The position numbers and the translations under genes are program-made. Under the pieces are notes generated by a model. That model did no database searches. It saw only the letters and a list, made by a program, of their open reading frames with translations, and was not told the origin of the DNA. A stretch of 22,096 nucleotides of DNA from APNM01 sp040361335. Lineage in GTDB: Bacteria; Pseudomonadota; Gammaproteobacteria; Nevskiales; Salinisphaeraceae. Shown here piece after piece: positions 8,543 to 16,610 of the stretch. The stretch lies in NCBI RefSeq assembly GCF_040361335.1, contig NZ_APNM01000024.1, positions 1 to 22,096 on the forward strand, given 5' to 3'. Every line of letters begins with the position of its first letter. Within the stretch, counting starts at the first letter, position 1.

Positions 8543-8572
8543 GGGGGAACCTCCGATCGGTGCGGCGCGCGG

Positions 8573-10486
8573 TCAGGCGCGCGTGAGGTCGATGTCGCCG
8601 TTGCCGGTGATGCGGAACGACCAGCCCGGCGGGACCTCGCAGGTGAACAGTTCGTCCTCGACGATGGCGGGACCCTCGGCATGGGCGCCGATCGCCAGGT
8701 CGGGCAGCCGGTAGAGCGGCAGCTCGCCGTGGATGCCGGCGCGCGAGCCGCCCGGCCGCGCGGCGCCGGCGTCGGCGGCGGCGACGTCCGCCAGGTGGAA
8801 GTGGGCGATCGGCCGGGTGACGGTGAGCACCAGCTGGCACGGCCCCTCGGGCAGCGCGGCCACGTCGGGGTTGTCGACATCCACGGCCTGCTCGGTCTGG
8901 CCGTCGCCCTCGCCGTAGACCAGGGCCGCGGCGATCCGGCAGTCGTCCAGGTTGAAGCCCTCGGCGCGCATGCCGCGGCGGGCCTGGACCATGAGGTCCG
9001 CGGCGGCCGCCTGGAGGGCCGCGGCGTCCGGCGACTCCAAGGCCTCGGTGAAGGTGTCGGCGATATCCGAGAAGCCGATGCCGAAGGCGCTGAACACCGC
9101 GCTCATGCGCGGCACCAGGACCCGCTTCAGTCCCAGGCGCTCGGCGACCCGGCAGCCGCTCATGGGACCGGCGCCGCCGAAGGCCATGAGCACCGTGTCC
9201 GGGTGGTCGGCGACGTCGGCCCGCATCGCCTCCGCGATCTTGTCGTGGTAGGCGTCGGAGACCGCGGTCAGTGCCTCCTCCAGGGACACGCCGAGCGGAT
9301 CGGCGACCTTCTCCTGCACGGCCTTGCGGGCGCGCTCGGCGTCCAGCTTGAGCTTGCCGCCGAAGTAGGAGGCCGGGTCCAGCAGACCGCTGAGCAGCAG
9401 CACGTCGGTGTAGGTGGGCTCGGTGCCGCCGCGGGCGAAACAGGCCGGGCCGGGCGCGGCGCCGGCGCTGTCCGGGCCGACCTTCACCGCGCCGTCGGCG
9501 ACGCTCATGATCGAGCTGCCGCCGGCGCCGACGCTGTGGATGTCGGCCAGGCGGAACGGCACCTCGATGCCCTCGACCAGGCCGAACGCCTGTTCGCGCA
9601 CCGCGCCGCCGCCGAACGCGGCGATGTCGCTGGTGGTGCCGCCGATGTCCATGCTGATGGCGTGGTCGATGCCGTAGGCCGCCAGCAGCGCCAGGGCACC
9701 CTCGACGCCGCCGCGCGGCCCCGAGCTGTAGGTGTTGAGCGCGACCGTGCGCGCCACGCGGGTGGAACCGCCGTCGTTGCGGAAGATCAGCAGCGGGTGC
9801 CGCGCGCGCAGGTCCCGCAGCTGGTCCTCGGCGTTGTAGAGGAAATGCTCCATCGCCGGGTGCAGGAAGGCGTTGAGCAGCGCGGCCCAGGTGCGGCGCA
9901 CCCGGTCGGGGCTCTTGCTCATCTCGGTGCCGAAGATCAGCGGGACCGCGCCCAGCAGATGACGCGGGAACTCGCGGTAGATGATGCGCCGGAAGCGTGC
10001 CTCGCGCTCGGCCGCGTCGGGGCCGTCGAAGCTGACCACGATGCGGTTGGCGCCGTTCGCGGTCAGGTTGTTGACGGTCTCGGCGATCCGCCGGCGCACG
10101 GTCTCGTCGTCGCCCTCGCTCAGATCGATCGTGGCGCGGCGCTCGCCGACGAGGGCGTCGAACAGCTCCGCCTGCTCCGGCTCGCCCCGCAGGGCCTCGA
10201 TCTCGTCCTCGGTGGCGCAGATCACCCCCAGGCGCGGCCCCTTGCGCTGGACCAGGGCGTTGGTGCCCTGGGTGGTGGAATAGCGGATGTGCTCGACCTC
10301 GGTGGCCAGACGCGGCAGGTCCGGCTCGCCGTAGAGACGCTCCGACAACACCGACAGCGCGTCCATGAAGCAACGCGACAGATCGTGCGGGGTCGTGAGC
10401 GTCTTGCCGAAGAACAGTTCGCCGTCCTTGACGGCGCAGACATCGGTGAGCGTGCCACCGTTGTCGATGCTGACCAGGAGTCCCAT
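8573..10486 (-). CDS. HyuA-family carboxylase subunit, short paralogue (ApcA-like)
   Basis: This 637-residue second HyuA paralogue is first in the operon. The second ATPase motif MDIGGTTSDIA (Asp280-Asp287) and the family block GPDSAGAAPGPACFARGG are intact. The first phosphate motif reads DNGGTLTD (residues 8-15), not the usual DIGGTFTD. I chose ATG 10486 because GGAGGTGACG directly precedes it; a TTG four codons earlier lies within the ribosome site. It is about 75 residues shorter than the neighbouring HyuA. Two different HyuA chains in one operon is the hallmark of the acetophenone carboxylase core (alpha and alpha-prime), where acetone carboxylase has only one. No signal peptide is present. 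Transcription probably starts in the 157-bp gap that follows the MalT-like regulator gene. Confidence 0.92.
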   Translation of the reverse strand: MGLLVSIDNGGTLTDVCAVKDGELFFGKTLTTPHDLSRCFMDALSVLSERLYGEPDLPRLATEVEHIRYSTTQGTNALVQRKGPRLGVICATEDEIEALRGEPEQAELFDALVGERRATIDLSEGDDETVRRRIAETVNNLTANGANRIVVSFDGPDAAEREARFRRIIYREFPRHLLGAVPLIFGTEMSKSPDRVRRTWAALLNAFLHPAMEHFLYNAEDQLRDLRARHPLLIFRNDGGSTRVARTVALNTYSSGPRGGVEGALALLAAYGIDHAISMDIGGTTSDIAAFGGGAVREQAFGLVEGIEVPFRLADIHSVGAGGSSIMSVADGAVKVGPDSAGAAPGPACFARGGTEPTYTDVLLLSGLLDPASYFGGKLKLDAERARKAVQEKVADPLGVSLEEALTAVSDAYHDKIAEAMRADVADHPDTVLMAFGGAGPMSGCRVAERLGLKRVLVPRMSAVFSAFGIGFSDIADTFTEALESPDAAALQAAAADLMVQARRGMRAEGFNLDDCRIAAALVYGEGDGQTEQAVDVDNPDVAALPEGPCQLVLTVTRPIAHFHLADVAAADAGAARPGGSRAGIHGELPLYRLPDLAIGAHAEGPAIVEDELFTCEVPPGWSFRITGNGDIDLTRA

Positions 10487-10613
10487 CGTCACCTCCAACT
10501 CGCAACGCCGATCCCGGGCGGACCGGCTCCGTTTATGGGTTAGAGGCTACGGGTCTCGCGGCGGGCGTCCCCACCCTAAAGAATTGCCGCCGGCATATTT
10601 TTCATTTTCCCCT

Positions 10614-10631
10614 CCGTCCGTCGCCGGACGG
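10614..10631. terminator. GC-rich hairpin after the MalT-like regulator gene
   Basis: This perfect 7-bp stem (CCGTCCG/CGGACGG) with a TCGC loop lies 13 bases beyond the regulator stop. No T-run follows on the minus strand, so it is only terminator-like. The same 18-mer with one change occurs after the DUF488 gene at 17150-17167. The rest of the 10487-10643 gap holds an AT-rich stretch (about 10592-10610) but no confident sigma-70 or sigma-54 promoter, which fits an activator-dependent promoter for the carboxylase operon. Confidence 0.4.
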
Positions 10632-10643
10632 GGACGGGCGGGA

Positions 10644-13382
10644 TCAATTCAGCAGGCCGTAATGGCGGGCCACGGTGACCGCCTGGATGCGGTTGTTGAT
10701 GTGCAGCTTCTCGAAGATGTTCTTGAGGTGCCACTTGACCGTGTTGGTGGACAGCGACAGGCGGTCCGCCAGGTCCTTGTTGGACAGGCCGCGCGCGACC
10801 TGACGCAGGATCTCCAGCTCGCGCTCGGTCAGGTGCTCCAGCAACTCGGCGGCCTCGGGCGGCGGCGCTTCCTCGACCGCCTCCTCGCCCGGCGTCTCGC
10901 CGGCCTCCGCCAGCAGCAGGTCGAGGTAGCCGGTGAAGGCGTCGTTGGCCACCAGCTCGGGCAGGTCCGGCAGCGATTCGCGCGTTTCCTTGAGCAGGCG
11001 CACGGCGGCCGGCCCCTCGTCCAGGACGCTGCGCACGAACTCGTCCGGCATCCCCAACTCCAGGGCCGCGCCCAGCGCGCGCCGGGCATTGCGGCCCGAA
11101 CTCTGGGCCTGCATCGACAGCGCCAGCATCAGGCGCAGCTTCGCCTCGCGGCGGCGGCGGCGCTGGCGCGCGGCGCGGCGTATCTGGTCCTGCAGCAGCG
11201 AGCGTGCCTGGCCCTGCCGGCCGCTGGCGATCAGGAAGCGCGCCTGGGTCACGGTGTGCGCCTCGGTCTCGCCGGCGAAGAACAGCAGTTCGCCGCCGCG
11301 ATCCAGCTCCCCGGCGGCGGGCAGGTCGTGCAGGCGCCGTTCCGCCAGCTCCAGGTCGCCGCGCAGGGTCGCCTGCCGCACCAACTCCGCGCGCATGTAG
11401 AAGACGATGCGCCGCAGGTCGTGCCGGTAGCCCAGGTAGAGGGTGCGCTCGATCTCGTCCTCGGCCTCGGCGAAGCGCTCGCCCAGGAAGTGGATGCGCG
11501 AGCGCGTCAGTGACATCACCGCCAGCGGGTCCACGATAGCCTGCTGTTCGGCCACCTGGGCGTAGTCGTCGATCAGCGACTCGGCCTCGCCCACGGCGTT
11601 GATCTCGTACAGGTTGGCGGCCAGGTAGGCCGCCATCGCCGAGCCGGCGGTGACGCCGCCGGCCGCGTTGGCCTCGGTATGCTGCAGGGCGCGGGACAAG
11701 CCGCGGATGGCGTCGCGCGTGCGGCCCTGCGACGCCAGCGCCATGCCGGCGACGGCCTCCTGGTAGGCGCGGCCGAACAGGCTCTGGTCCTGGTCGTGCA
11801 GCGGCGCGGCGCGTTGCAGCACGGTACGCGCCTCCTCGAAATCGCCGCGGGCGACGTACCAGAGGGCGCGCGCGTTCAGCGACACCGCGAACTTGAAGCC
11901 GTCGGCGTCGTCGAGCTGCTGCTCCATCTCCTCGCCGACCTCGCCCAGTTCCCGCACGCGGTCCTCGGCCACCAGCAGGAACAGCTGCGTATAGTTGTGG
12001 AGACCGCGCGCGCGGTCATCGGCACCGGCCGCGTCCAAGTCGCGGCGGCGGGCCTCCAGCAGGGCGTTGGCCTTGTCGAAGGCGCGCAGGAACGAATAGG
12101 CGATGACGGCGGCGTCGGCGAGACCCTCGTGACGCAACAGCACCGCCTCCGGCAGCCGATCGGCGTAGCGCGCGATCAGGCCCAGGCGCTCCTGGGCGAC
12201 CAGCCGGTCGATCACGGGCGCCAGCAGGGCCGCCGCGCGCTCGTGCTCGCCGGCCTCCAGCATGTGCTGGACGGCCTCTTCGTTGTGGCCGTGCGCGGCG
12301 TACCACTCGGCGATGCGGCGGTGCCGGTCGCGCAACTCGTCCTCGGAGACGCTGCGCCGCAGGCGCGCCAGCAGGAACTCGCGGAACAGGGTGTGGAAGC
12401 GATACCACTCGCCGCGCATGTCGATGGGCGCCAGGAACAGGCCGGCCCGCTCCACCTCGGCGAGCCGCTCGGCGCCGTCGTCGCGGCCGGTGAGATGCGC
12501 CACCAGCGCGCCGTTCAGCTTTTCCGGCAGGCAGATGTCCAGCAGCAGCATCTGCAGGTCGGCGTCCAGCAGGTCGAAGACGTCCGTGGCCAGGTACTCG
12601 ATCAGCTCGGGATTGACCCCGCCGCCGGCGTAGGCCAGCCCGCGCCGGTCGCGGCCGCCGCGCAGGCACAGCCGGAAGCACTGCAGCGCCGCGGGCCAAC
12701 CGTCGGTCTGGCGGTGGATGCGCGCCACCTCCTCGGCCGGCAGGTTGGCGAACTCGCGGAAGAACTCGGCGGTCTCCTCGGGCCGGAACCGCAGGTCGGC
12801 CTCGTCCACGATCGCGATCTCGCCCTGCAGCCGCATGCGCGCGACGCCGTGCAGGGTCAGCGCGCGGGTGCCGAGACAGACCTGGACGTTGTCGGGCAGG
12901 GTCCGCAGCAGTTGGGTCACGACCGCGTCCAGGCCCGGCCCCGCCGCCGACTCGTAATTGTCGATGATGATCAGCACGCGGCCGTCGTAGGCGCCGGCCG
13001 CGGCGGCCACGTCCGGCACCGACGGCGCCTCCTCGGACTCGGAGCCGCCACCGGCGTCGCCGCCCTGGCTGGCGGCCACCGCCGCGTGCAGCAGACGCAG
13101 GAACTGGGCGGGATCGGAGGAGTGCGAGTCCAGGCGCAGCCAGGCCACCCGGTCGCCGCGCTCGCCGGCGCGGGCGGCGAACTGCCGCAGCAGGCTGGTC
13201 TTGCCGAAGCCGGCGGGACCGCGCACCACCAGCAGGCGCGCCTCGGCGTGGTCCAGGAGATGCTCGAGCGCGGCGCGGCGCGGCACGGCTGTCTCGGCGC
13301 CGGGCACGGCGGCGCCCGCGCCGGAAAGCGGCGCGTCGGCGGCACGGGGATGCCGCGCACCGAATCGTTCCGTGTACGGCAT
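10644..13382 (-). CDS. MalT/LAL-type LuxR-family transcriptional regulator
   Basis: This 912-residue regulator has an N-terminal STAND ATPase with Walker A GPAGFGKTS at residues 55-63 and Walker B VLIIID ending at Asp141. A long helical, TPR-like middle region (about 350-830) and a C-terminal LuxR helix-turn-helix (851-912, starting LTERELEILRQVARGLSNKD) follow. The length and order match MalT, AcoK and AlkS-type activators, which bind an inducer and ATP, multimerise and activate catabolic promoters. ATG 13382 follows GGAGGAGGTGA, though GTG 13388 or 13394 is also possible. The gene lies just upstream of and on the same strand as the carboxylase operon, 157 bases from it, and is its likely regulator. 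The inducer is unknown; a ketone or its CoA product is a reasonable guess. Confidence 0.92.
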   Translation of the reverse strand: MPYTERFGARHPRAADAPLSGAGAAVPGAETAVPRRAALEHLLDHAEARLLVVRGPAGFGKTSLLRQFAARAGERGDRVAWLRLDSHSSDPAQFLRLLHAAVAASQGGDAGGGSESEEAPSVPDVAAAAGAYDGRVLIIIDNYESAAGPGLDAVVTQLLRTLPDNVQVCLGTRALTLHGVARMRLQGEIAIVDEADLRFRPEETAEFFREFANLPAEEVARIHRQTDGWPAALQCFRLCLRGGRDRRGLAYAGGGVNPELIEYLATDVFDLLDADLQMLLLDICLPEKLNGALVAHLTGRDDGAERLAEVERAGLFLAPIDMRGEWYRFHTLFREFLLARLRRSVSEDELRDRHRRIAEWYAAHGHNEEAVQHMLEAGEHERAAALLAPVIDRLVAQERLGLIARYADRLPEAVLLRHEGLADAAVIAYSFLRAFDKANALLEARRRDLDAAGADDRARGLHNYTQLFLLVAEDRVRELGEVGEEMEQQLDDADGFKFAVSLNARALWYVARGDFEEARTVLQRAAPLHDQDQSLFGRAYQEAVAGMALASQGRTRDAIRGLSRALQHTEANAAGGVTAGSAMAAYLAANLYEINAVGEAESLIDDYAQVAEQQAIVDPLAVMSLTRSRIHFLGERFAEAEDEIERTLYLGYRHDLRRIVFYMRAELVRQATLRGDLELAERRLHDLPAAGELDRGGELLFFAGETEAHTVTQARFLIASGRQGQARSLLQDQIRRAARQRRRRREAKLRLMLALSMQAQSSGRNARRALGAALELGMPDEFVRSVLDEGPAAVRLLKETRESLPDLPELVANDAFTGYLDLLLAEAGETPGEEAVEEAPPPEAAELLEHLTERELEILRQVARGLSNKDLADRLSLSTNTVKWHLKNIFEKLHINNRIQAVTVARHYGLLN

Positions 13383-13405
13383 GGCCACGGTCACCTCCTC
13401 CAGGA

Positions 13406-13554
13406 GATCTGTGCATAACTACTACGCTCGGCATCTTGGCCGCCGGCGGTGCTCCCTCTTTCCGAAAGAGGGCTCACGTATTCGCACATACGCTGCGCTT
13501 CCTGCGCGCCGGCGGCGACCAACCTGCCTTCGCTCGCGACGTTATGCAGAGGTC
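13406..13554. repeat. Inverted pair of 17-bp sites flanking the regulator upstream region
   Basis: GATCTGTGCATAACTAC at 13406-13422 and its near reverse complement at 13538-13554 (read on the minus strand as GACCTCTGCATAACGTC, 13 of 17 identical) bracket 115 bases. Inside is a hairpin CCCTCTTT/AAAGAGGG at 13454-13472. The interval lies between the MDR oxidoreductase stop and the regulator start. It may be a small mobile-type repeat with inverted ends or a pair of operator sites for the regulator gene. I see no confident promoter hexamers. Confidence 0.4.
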
Positions 13555-13611
13555 TCTCCGATTCTCTCGCACCCGGCCCGCCGGCGGCGGACCCCGGCCG
13601 GCCCTTTCTAT

Positions 13612-14634
13612 CTATTGTGCGGGCTCGGCGCCGATGCGGACCATCAGCTTACCCCGATTGCCGCCGGTGTACAGCAGCCGCAGGGCGTCGGCCGCGGCCT
13701 CCAGGCCCTCGACCATGTCCAGCCGGTAGCGCAGGGAACCGGCCCGCATCCACTCCAATAACGCGGCGTGGAATTCGGGATAGCGGTCGGCATAGTCCAG
13801 GATCACGAAGCCCCGGATCGTCAGCCGCCGCATGATGACGTTGCGGAACATGTAGGGGCCGGGCACCGGATCGCGGCTGTTGTAGGTGGAGATCAGGCCG
13901 CAGATAACCACCCGGCCGTAGTCGTTCATGCAGGTCAGGCCGGCATCCAGGACCTCGCCACCGACGTTCTCGAAATGCACGTCGATGCCGTCCGGCGCCT
14001 TCTCGCGCAGGGCCGGCACCAAGTCCTCCGTGCGGTAGTTGATGGCGGCGTCGAAGCCGAAATCGTCGGTCAGCCAGCGGCACTTCTCATCGGAACCGGC
14101 GACACCGATCACGCGGCAGCCCTTGAGCTTGGCGATCTGTCCCGCGAGCGAGCCGACCGCGCCGGCGGCGGCCGTCACCACGACGGTGTCGCCGGCCTCG
14201 ATCCGGCCGATGTCGAACATGCCGACATAGGCGGTGGGCCCGGCGATCATCAGGATGGCGAAGGCATCCGCCAGCGGCAGGCCGGAGGCGTCCGGAAACG
14301 GCTGCAGGGCCTCGCCGTCGATCACGAAACGGTCCGACCACGGCCCCAGGCAGCACACCAGTTGGCCGGGCTCGTACGCCGGGTGCCGGGATGCCGTCAC
14401 CTCGCCGAGCAGGAAGCCGCGCATGGGATCGCCGAGCCGGATGGGGTCCATGTAGATGTCCCAGTCGCTCAGCCAGACGCGGTTGGTGGCGTCCAGCGAC
14501 AGGTAGATGGTCCGCACCACGCACTGACCCTCGCCCGGCGTCGGCAGGGGCGCGGCGCGCAGCGCCAGCGTGTCGGACGCGATGTCGCCGTCGGGGCGCC
14601 GGTTGAAATGCCAGGTACGCGCGGTATCGCTCAC
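13612..14634 (-). CDS. Zinc-free medium-chain NADP-dependent oxidoreductase (PTGR/CurA/YfmJ-like)
   Basis: This 340-residue member of the MDR superfamily is of the leukotriene B4 12-hydroxydehydrogenase/prostaglandin reductase/curcumin reductase type. These enzymes use NADPH to reduce the alkene bond of alpha,beta-unsaturated ketones. The nucleotide-binding glycine motif VTAAAGAVGS begins at residue 153, followed by AKLKGCRVIGVAGS. The N-terminal WHFNRRPDGDI and the DPIRLGDPMRG stretch fit the family, and the zinc ligands of alcohol dehydrogenases are absent. The start is GTG 14634 with GGAGGA five bases upstream; in-frame codons further upstream look non-coding. It is divergent from the thiolase gene across 131 bases. 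Action on enone substrates near a ketone pathway is plausible but not shown. Confidence 0.88.
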   Translation of the reverse strand: MSDTARTWHFNRRPDGDIASDTLALRAAPLPTPGEGQCVVRTIYLSLDATNRVWLSDWDIYMDPIRLGDPMRGFLLGEVTASRHPAYEPGQLVCCLGPWSDRFVIDGEALQPFPDASGLPLADAFAILMIAGPTAYVGMFDIGRIEAGDTVVVTAAAGAVGSLAGQIAKLKGCRVIGVAGSDEKCRWLTDDFGFDAAINYRTEDLVPALREKAPDGIDVHFENVGGEVLDAGLTCMNDYGRVVICGLISTYNSRDPVPGPYMFRNVIMRRLTIRGFVILDYADRYPEFHAALLEWMRAGSLRYRLDMVEGLEAAADALRLLYTGGNRGKLMVRIGAEPAQ

Positions 14635-14765
14635 GGTCTCCTCCGATCCTTGTCGTTTGCGCCGAGCCTTGCAGGCCGCGGGTGCCACCGCCCCACACCA
14701 ACGGGGGGGGTCGTCCGGCGCCACGGCGGGCTAGGCTTCCGCCACCCGCGATCCCGGAGATAGCC
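14635..14765. promoter_or_regulatory. Divergent intergenic region with an eight-G tract
   Basis: This 131-bp gap separates the minus-strand oxidoreductase from the plus-strand thiolase and must hold the start signals of both. It contains both ribosome sites (GGAGGAGACC for the oxidoreductase, GGAGATAGCC for the thiolase) and a run of eight G at 14703-14710. I cannot make out convincing -35/-10 hexamers on either strand. Confidence 0.35.
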
Positions 14766-15947
14766 ATGTCCCGAGAAGTCCTCGTCGCCGGCGTCGGCAT
14801 GACGCCGTTCGTGAAGCCCGGCACCAGCGACACCTACGATGTGATGGCCGCGGCCGCGCTGCGGCAGGCCCTGGCCGACGCCGGCCTGTACTACGACCGC
14901 GTCGAACAGGCCTACGCCGGCTACGTCTACGGCGACAGCACCAGCGGCCAGCGCGCCCTCTACCACGTGGGCATGACCGGCATTCCGGTGGTCAACGTCA
15001 ACAACAACTGCTCCAGCGGCTCCAGCGCCCTGTTCCTGGCCCGCCAGGCCGTGGCCTCCGGCGCCGTCGACTGCGCCCTGGCGCTGGGCTTCGAGCAGAT
15101 GGCGCCCGGCGCCCTGGCCACCGTCTACGACGACCGGCCCGACCCGCTGGGCGAGTTCCGGCGGCTGGCGCAGGAACTGTATCCGGCCCCCGACGCCTAC
15201 ATGGCGCCGCATCTGTTCGGCAGCGCCGGCGCCGAGTACGCCGAGCGCCACGGCACCCGTCCGGAGACCTTCGCCAGGATCAGCGTCAAGTCGCGGCGGC
15301 ACGCCCGCGACAACGACAAGGCGATCTTCCGCGACCCGATCACGGTCGAGGAGGTGCTGGCCGCGCCACCGATCTTCGGCCCGCTGACCCGCCTGCAATG
15401 CTGCCCGCCCACCTGCGGCGCCGGCGCCGCGATCCTGGTCAGTCCCGACTTCGCGCGCCGCGCCGGCATCCGGCCCGCCGTGACAATCCTGGGCCAGGCG
15501 ATGACCACCGACTTCCCGTCGACGTTCGAGGAACGCTCGATGATGAAGGCGGTGGGCTACGACCTGTCCCGCGAGGCGGCCGCGCGCGTCTACGAGACCG
15601 CCGGCATCGGCCCGGAGGATGTCGACGTCTGCGAATTGCACGACTGCTTCACCGCCAACGAGCTGATCACCTACGAGGCCCTCGGCCTGACCCCGGAAGG
15701 CACCGCGGAACGCTTCATCCAGGAGGACCGCAACACCTACGGCGGCGACGTCGTGGTGAACCCGTCGGGCGGCCTGCTGGCCAAGGGTCATCCGCTGGGC
15801 GCCACCGGCCTGGCCCAGTGCACCGAGCTGGTCGAGCAGCTCCGCGGCCAGAGCGGCAGCCGCCAGGTGCCCGGCGCGCGGCTGGCCCTGCAGCACAACA
15901 TCGGCTCCGGCAGCGCCTGCGTCGTGACGCTCTACGGCCGCATCTGA
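14766..15947 (+). CDS. SCPx-type thiolase (3-oxoacyl-CoA thiolase family)
   Basis: This 393-residue thiolase is of the sterol-carrier-protein-X/lipid-transfer-protein branch. The acyl-accepting Cys82 lies in NVNNNCSSGSSALF, the HDCF motif supplies His292 and a Cys294 acid/base candidate, and His342 lies in AKGHPLGATG. The C-terminus reads HNIGSGSACVVTLYG in place of the classical thiolase CxG motif, as in SCPx thiolases. ATG 14766 follows GGAG with normal spacing. The enzyme would cleave a 3-oxoacyl-CoA with CoA to acetyl-CoA or propionyl-CoA and a shorter acyl-CoA. In this setting it could finish ketone breakdown by splitting the product of the CoA ligase, for example benzoylacetyl-CoA. A role in degradation of branched or sterol side chains is the main alternative. 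Confidence 0.9.
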   Translation: MSREVLVAGVGMTPFVKPGTSDTYDVMAAAALRQALADAGLYYDRVEQAYAGYVYGDSTSGQRALYHVGMTGIPVVNVNNNCSSGSSALFLARQAVASGAVDCALALGFEQMAPGALATVYDDRPDPLGEFRRLAQELYPAPDAYMAPHLFGSAGAEYAERHGTRPETFARISVKSRRHARDNDKAIFRDPITVEEVLAAPPIFGPLTRLQCCPPTCGAGAAILVSPDFARRAGIRPAVTILGQAMTTDFPSTFEERSMMKAVGYDLSREAAARVYETAGIGPEDVDVCELHDCFTANELITYEALGLTPEGTAERFIQEDRNTYGGDVVVNPSGGLLAKGHPLGATGLAQCTELVEQLRGQSGSRQVPGARLALQHNIGSGSACVVTLYGRI

Positions 15948-16013
15948 CGCCGACTCAAAACGCCGGCGCAACGGATTGCGCCCGCCACGGCAAACGGCAA
16001 CAATGCCATTGCC

Positions 16014-16610
16014 ATGGGCGAATTGACATTCGAGACACGGCTCGGCGGGGATATCCGACCGCGAGTGGATGCGCTGGCCGCGCTCCGGATCCGCGTGTTC
16101 CGCGACTTCCCGTACCTGTACGACGGCGATCTCGACTACGAGCGCGACTACCTGCGCACTTATGTCGAATCGCCCCGTTCCCTGGCCTTCCTGGTCCTCG
16201 ACGGCGACGGTGTGGTGGGCGCGACCACGGCCCTGCCCCTGACGGACGAGGAACCGGCCTTCCGGGAGCCGGTGGCACGCGCCGGCTACGATCCCGATCG
16301 CGTGTACTACTTCGGGGAATCCCTGTTGCTGCCCGCCTACCGCGGGCGGGGACTGGGCCACCGCTTCTTCGACGAACGCGAATCCCGGGCCCGTTCGCTG
16401 GGCTTCGATTACGCCTGTTTCTGCGCGGTACAGCGACCGGAGGATCACCCGCTGCGGCCGCCCGAGTATCGCCCGTTGGACGGCTTCTGGCGGTCCCGGG
16501 GCTACAGCCCGCGGCCCGGTATCGAGGCGCGCTATGCCTGGCGTGACGTCGGTTCCGACCACGCCACGGCCAAACCCCTGATCTACTGGATGCGCCCGCT
16601 GGACGCATGA
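16014..16610 (+). CDS. GNAT-family N-acetyltransferase
   Basis: This 198-residue protein has the GNAT acetyl-CoA-binding motif A, with the beta-strand YYFGESLLLPAYRGRGLG and the pyrophosphate loop RGRGLGH near residues 110-116. A C-terminal FWRSRGYSPRP block resembles the usual motif B. The acceptor substrate is unknown. ATG 16014 has no clear Shine-Dalgarno sequence; the gene starts 66 bases after the thiolase and may be read through from it. Its stop overlaps the next start (ATGA), so it is coupled to the DUF488 gene. Confidence 0.85.
   Translation: MGELTFETRLGGDIRPRVDALAALRIRVFRDFPYLYDGDLDYERDYLRTYVESPRSLAFLVLDGDGVVGATTALPLTDEEPAFREPVARAGYDPDRVYYFGESLLLPAYRGRGLGHRFFDERESRARSLGFDYACFCAVQRPEDHPLRPPEYRPLDGFWRSRGYSPRPGIEARYAWRDVGSDHATAKPLIYWMRPLDA

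Noticed and set aside
8150..10543. A 797-codon plus-strand frame opposite the short HyuA and small subunit genes
   Set aside because: It is an antisense shadow covering two genes with clear family motifs, and it has no ribosome site or recognisable domain.
10487..10643. A sigma-54 promoter before the carboxylase operon
   Set aside because: I looked for TGGCAC-N5-TTGC on the minus strand and found no acceptable match.
11679..13418. A 579-codon plus-strand frame opposite the regulator gene
   Set aside because: It is Gln/Val/His-rich antisense text, while the minus strand shows intact Walker motifs and a LuxR helix-turn-helix.
14631..16562. A 643-codon minus-strand frame opposite the thiolase and GNAT genes
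   Set aside because: It is an antisense shadow; the thiolase active-site motifs are on the plus strand.
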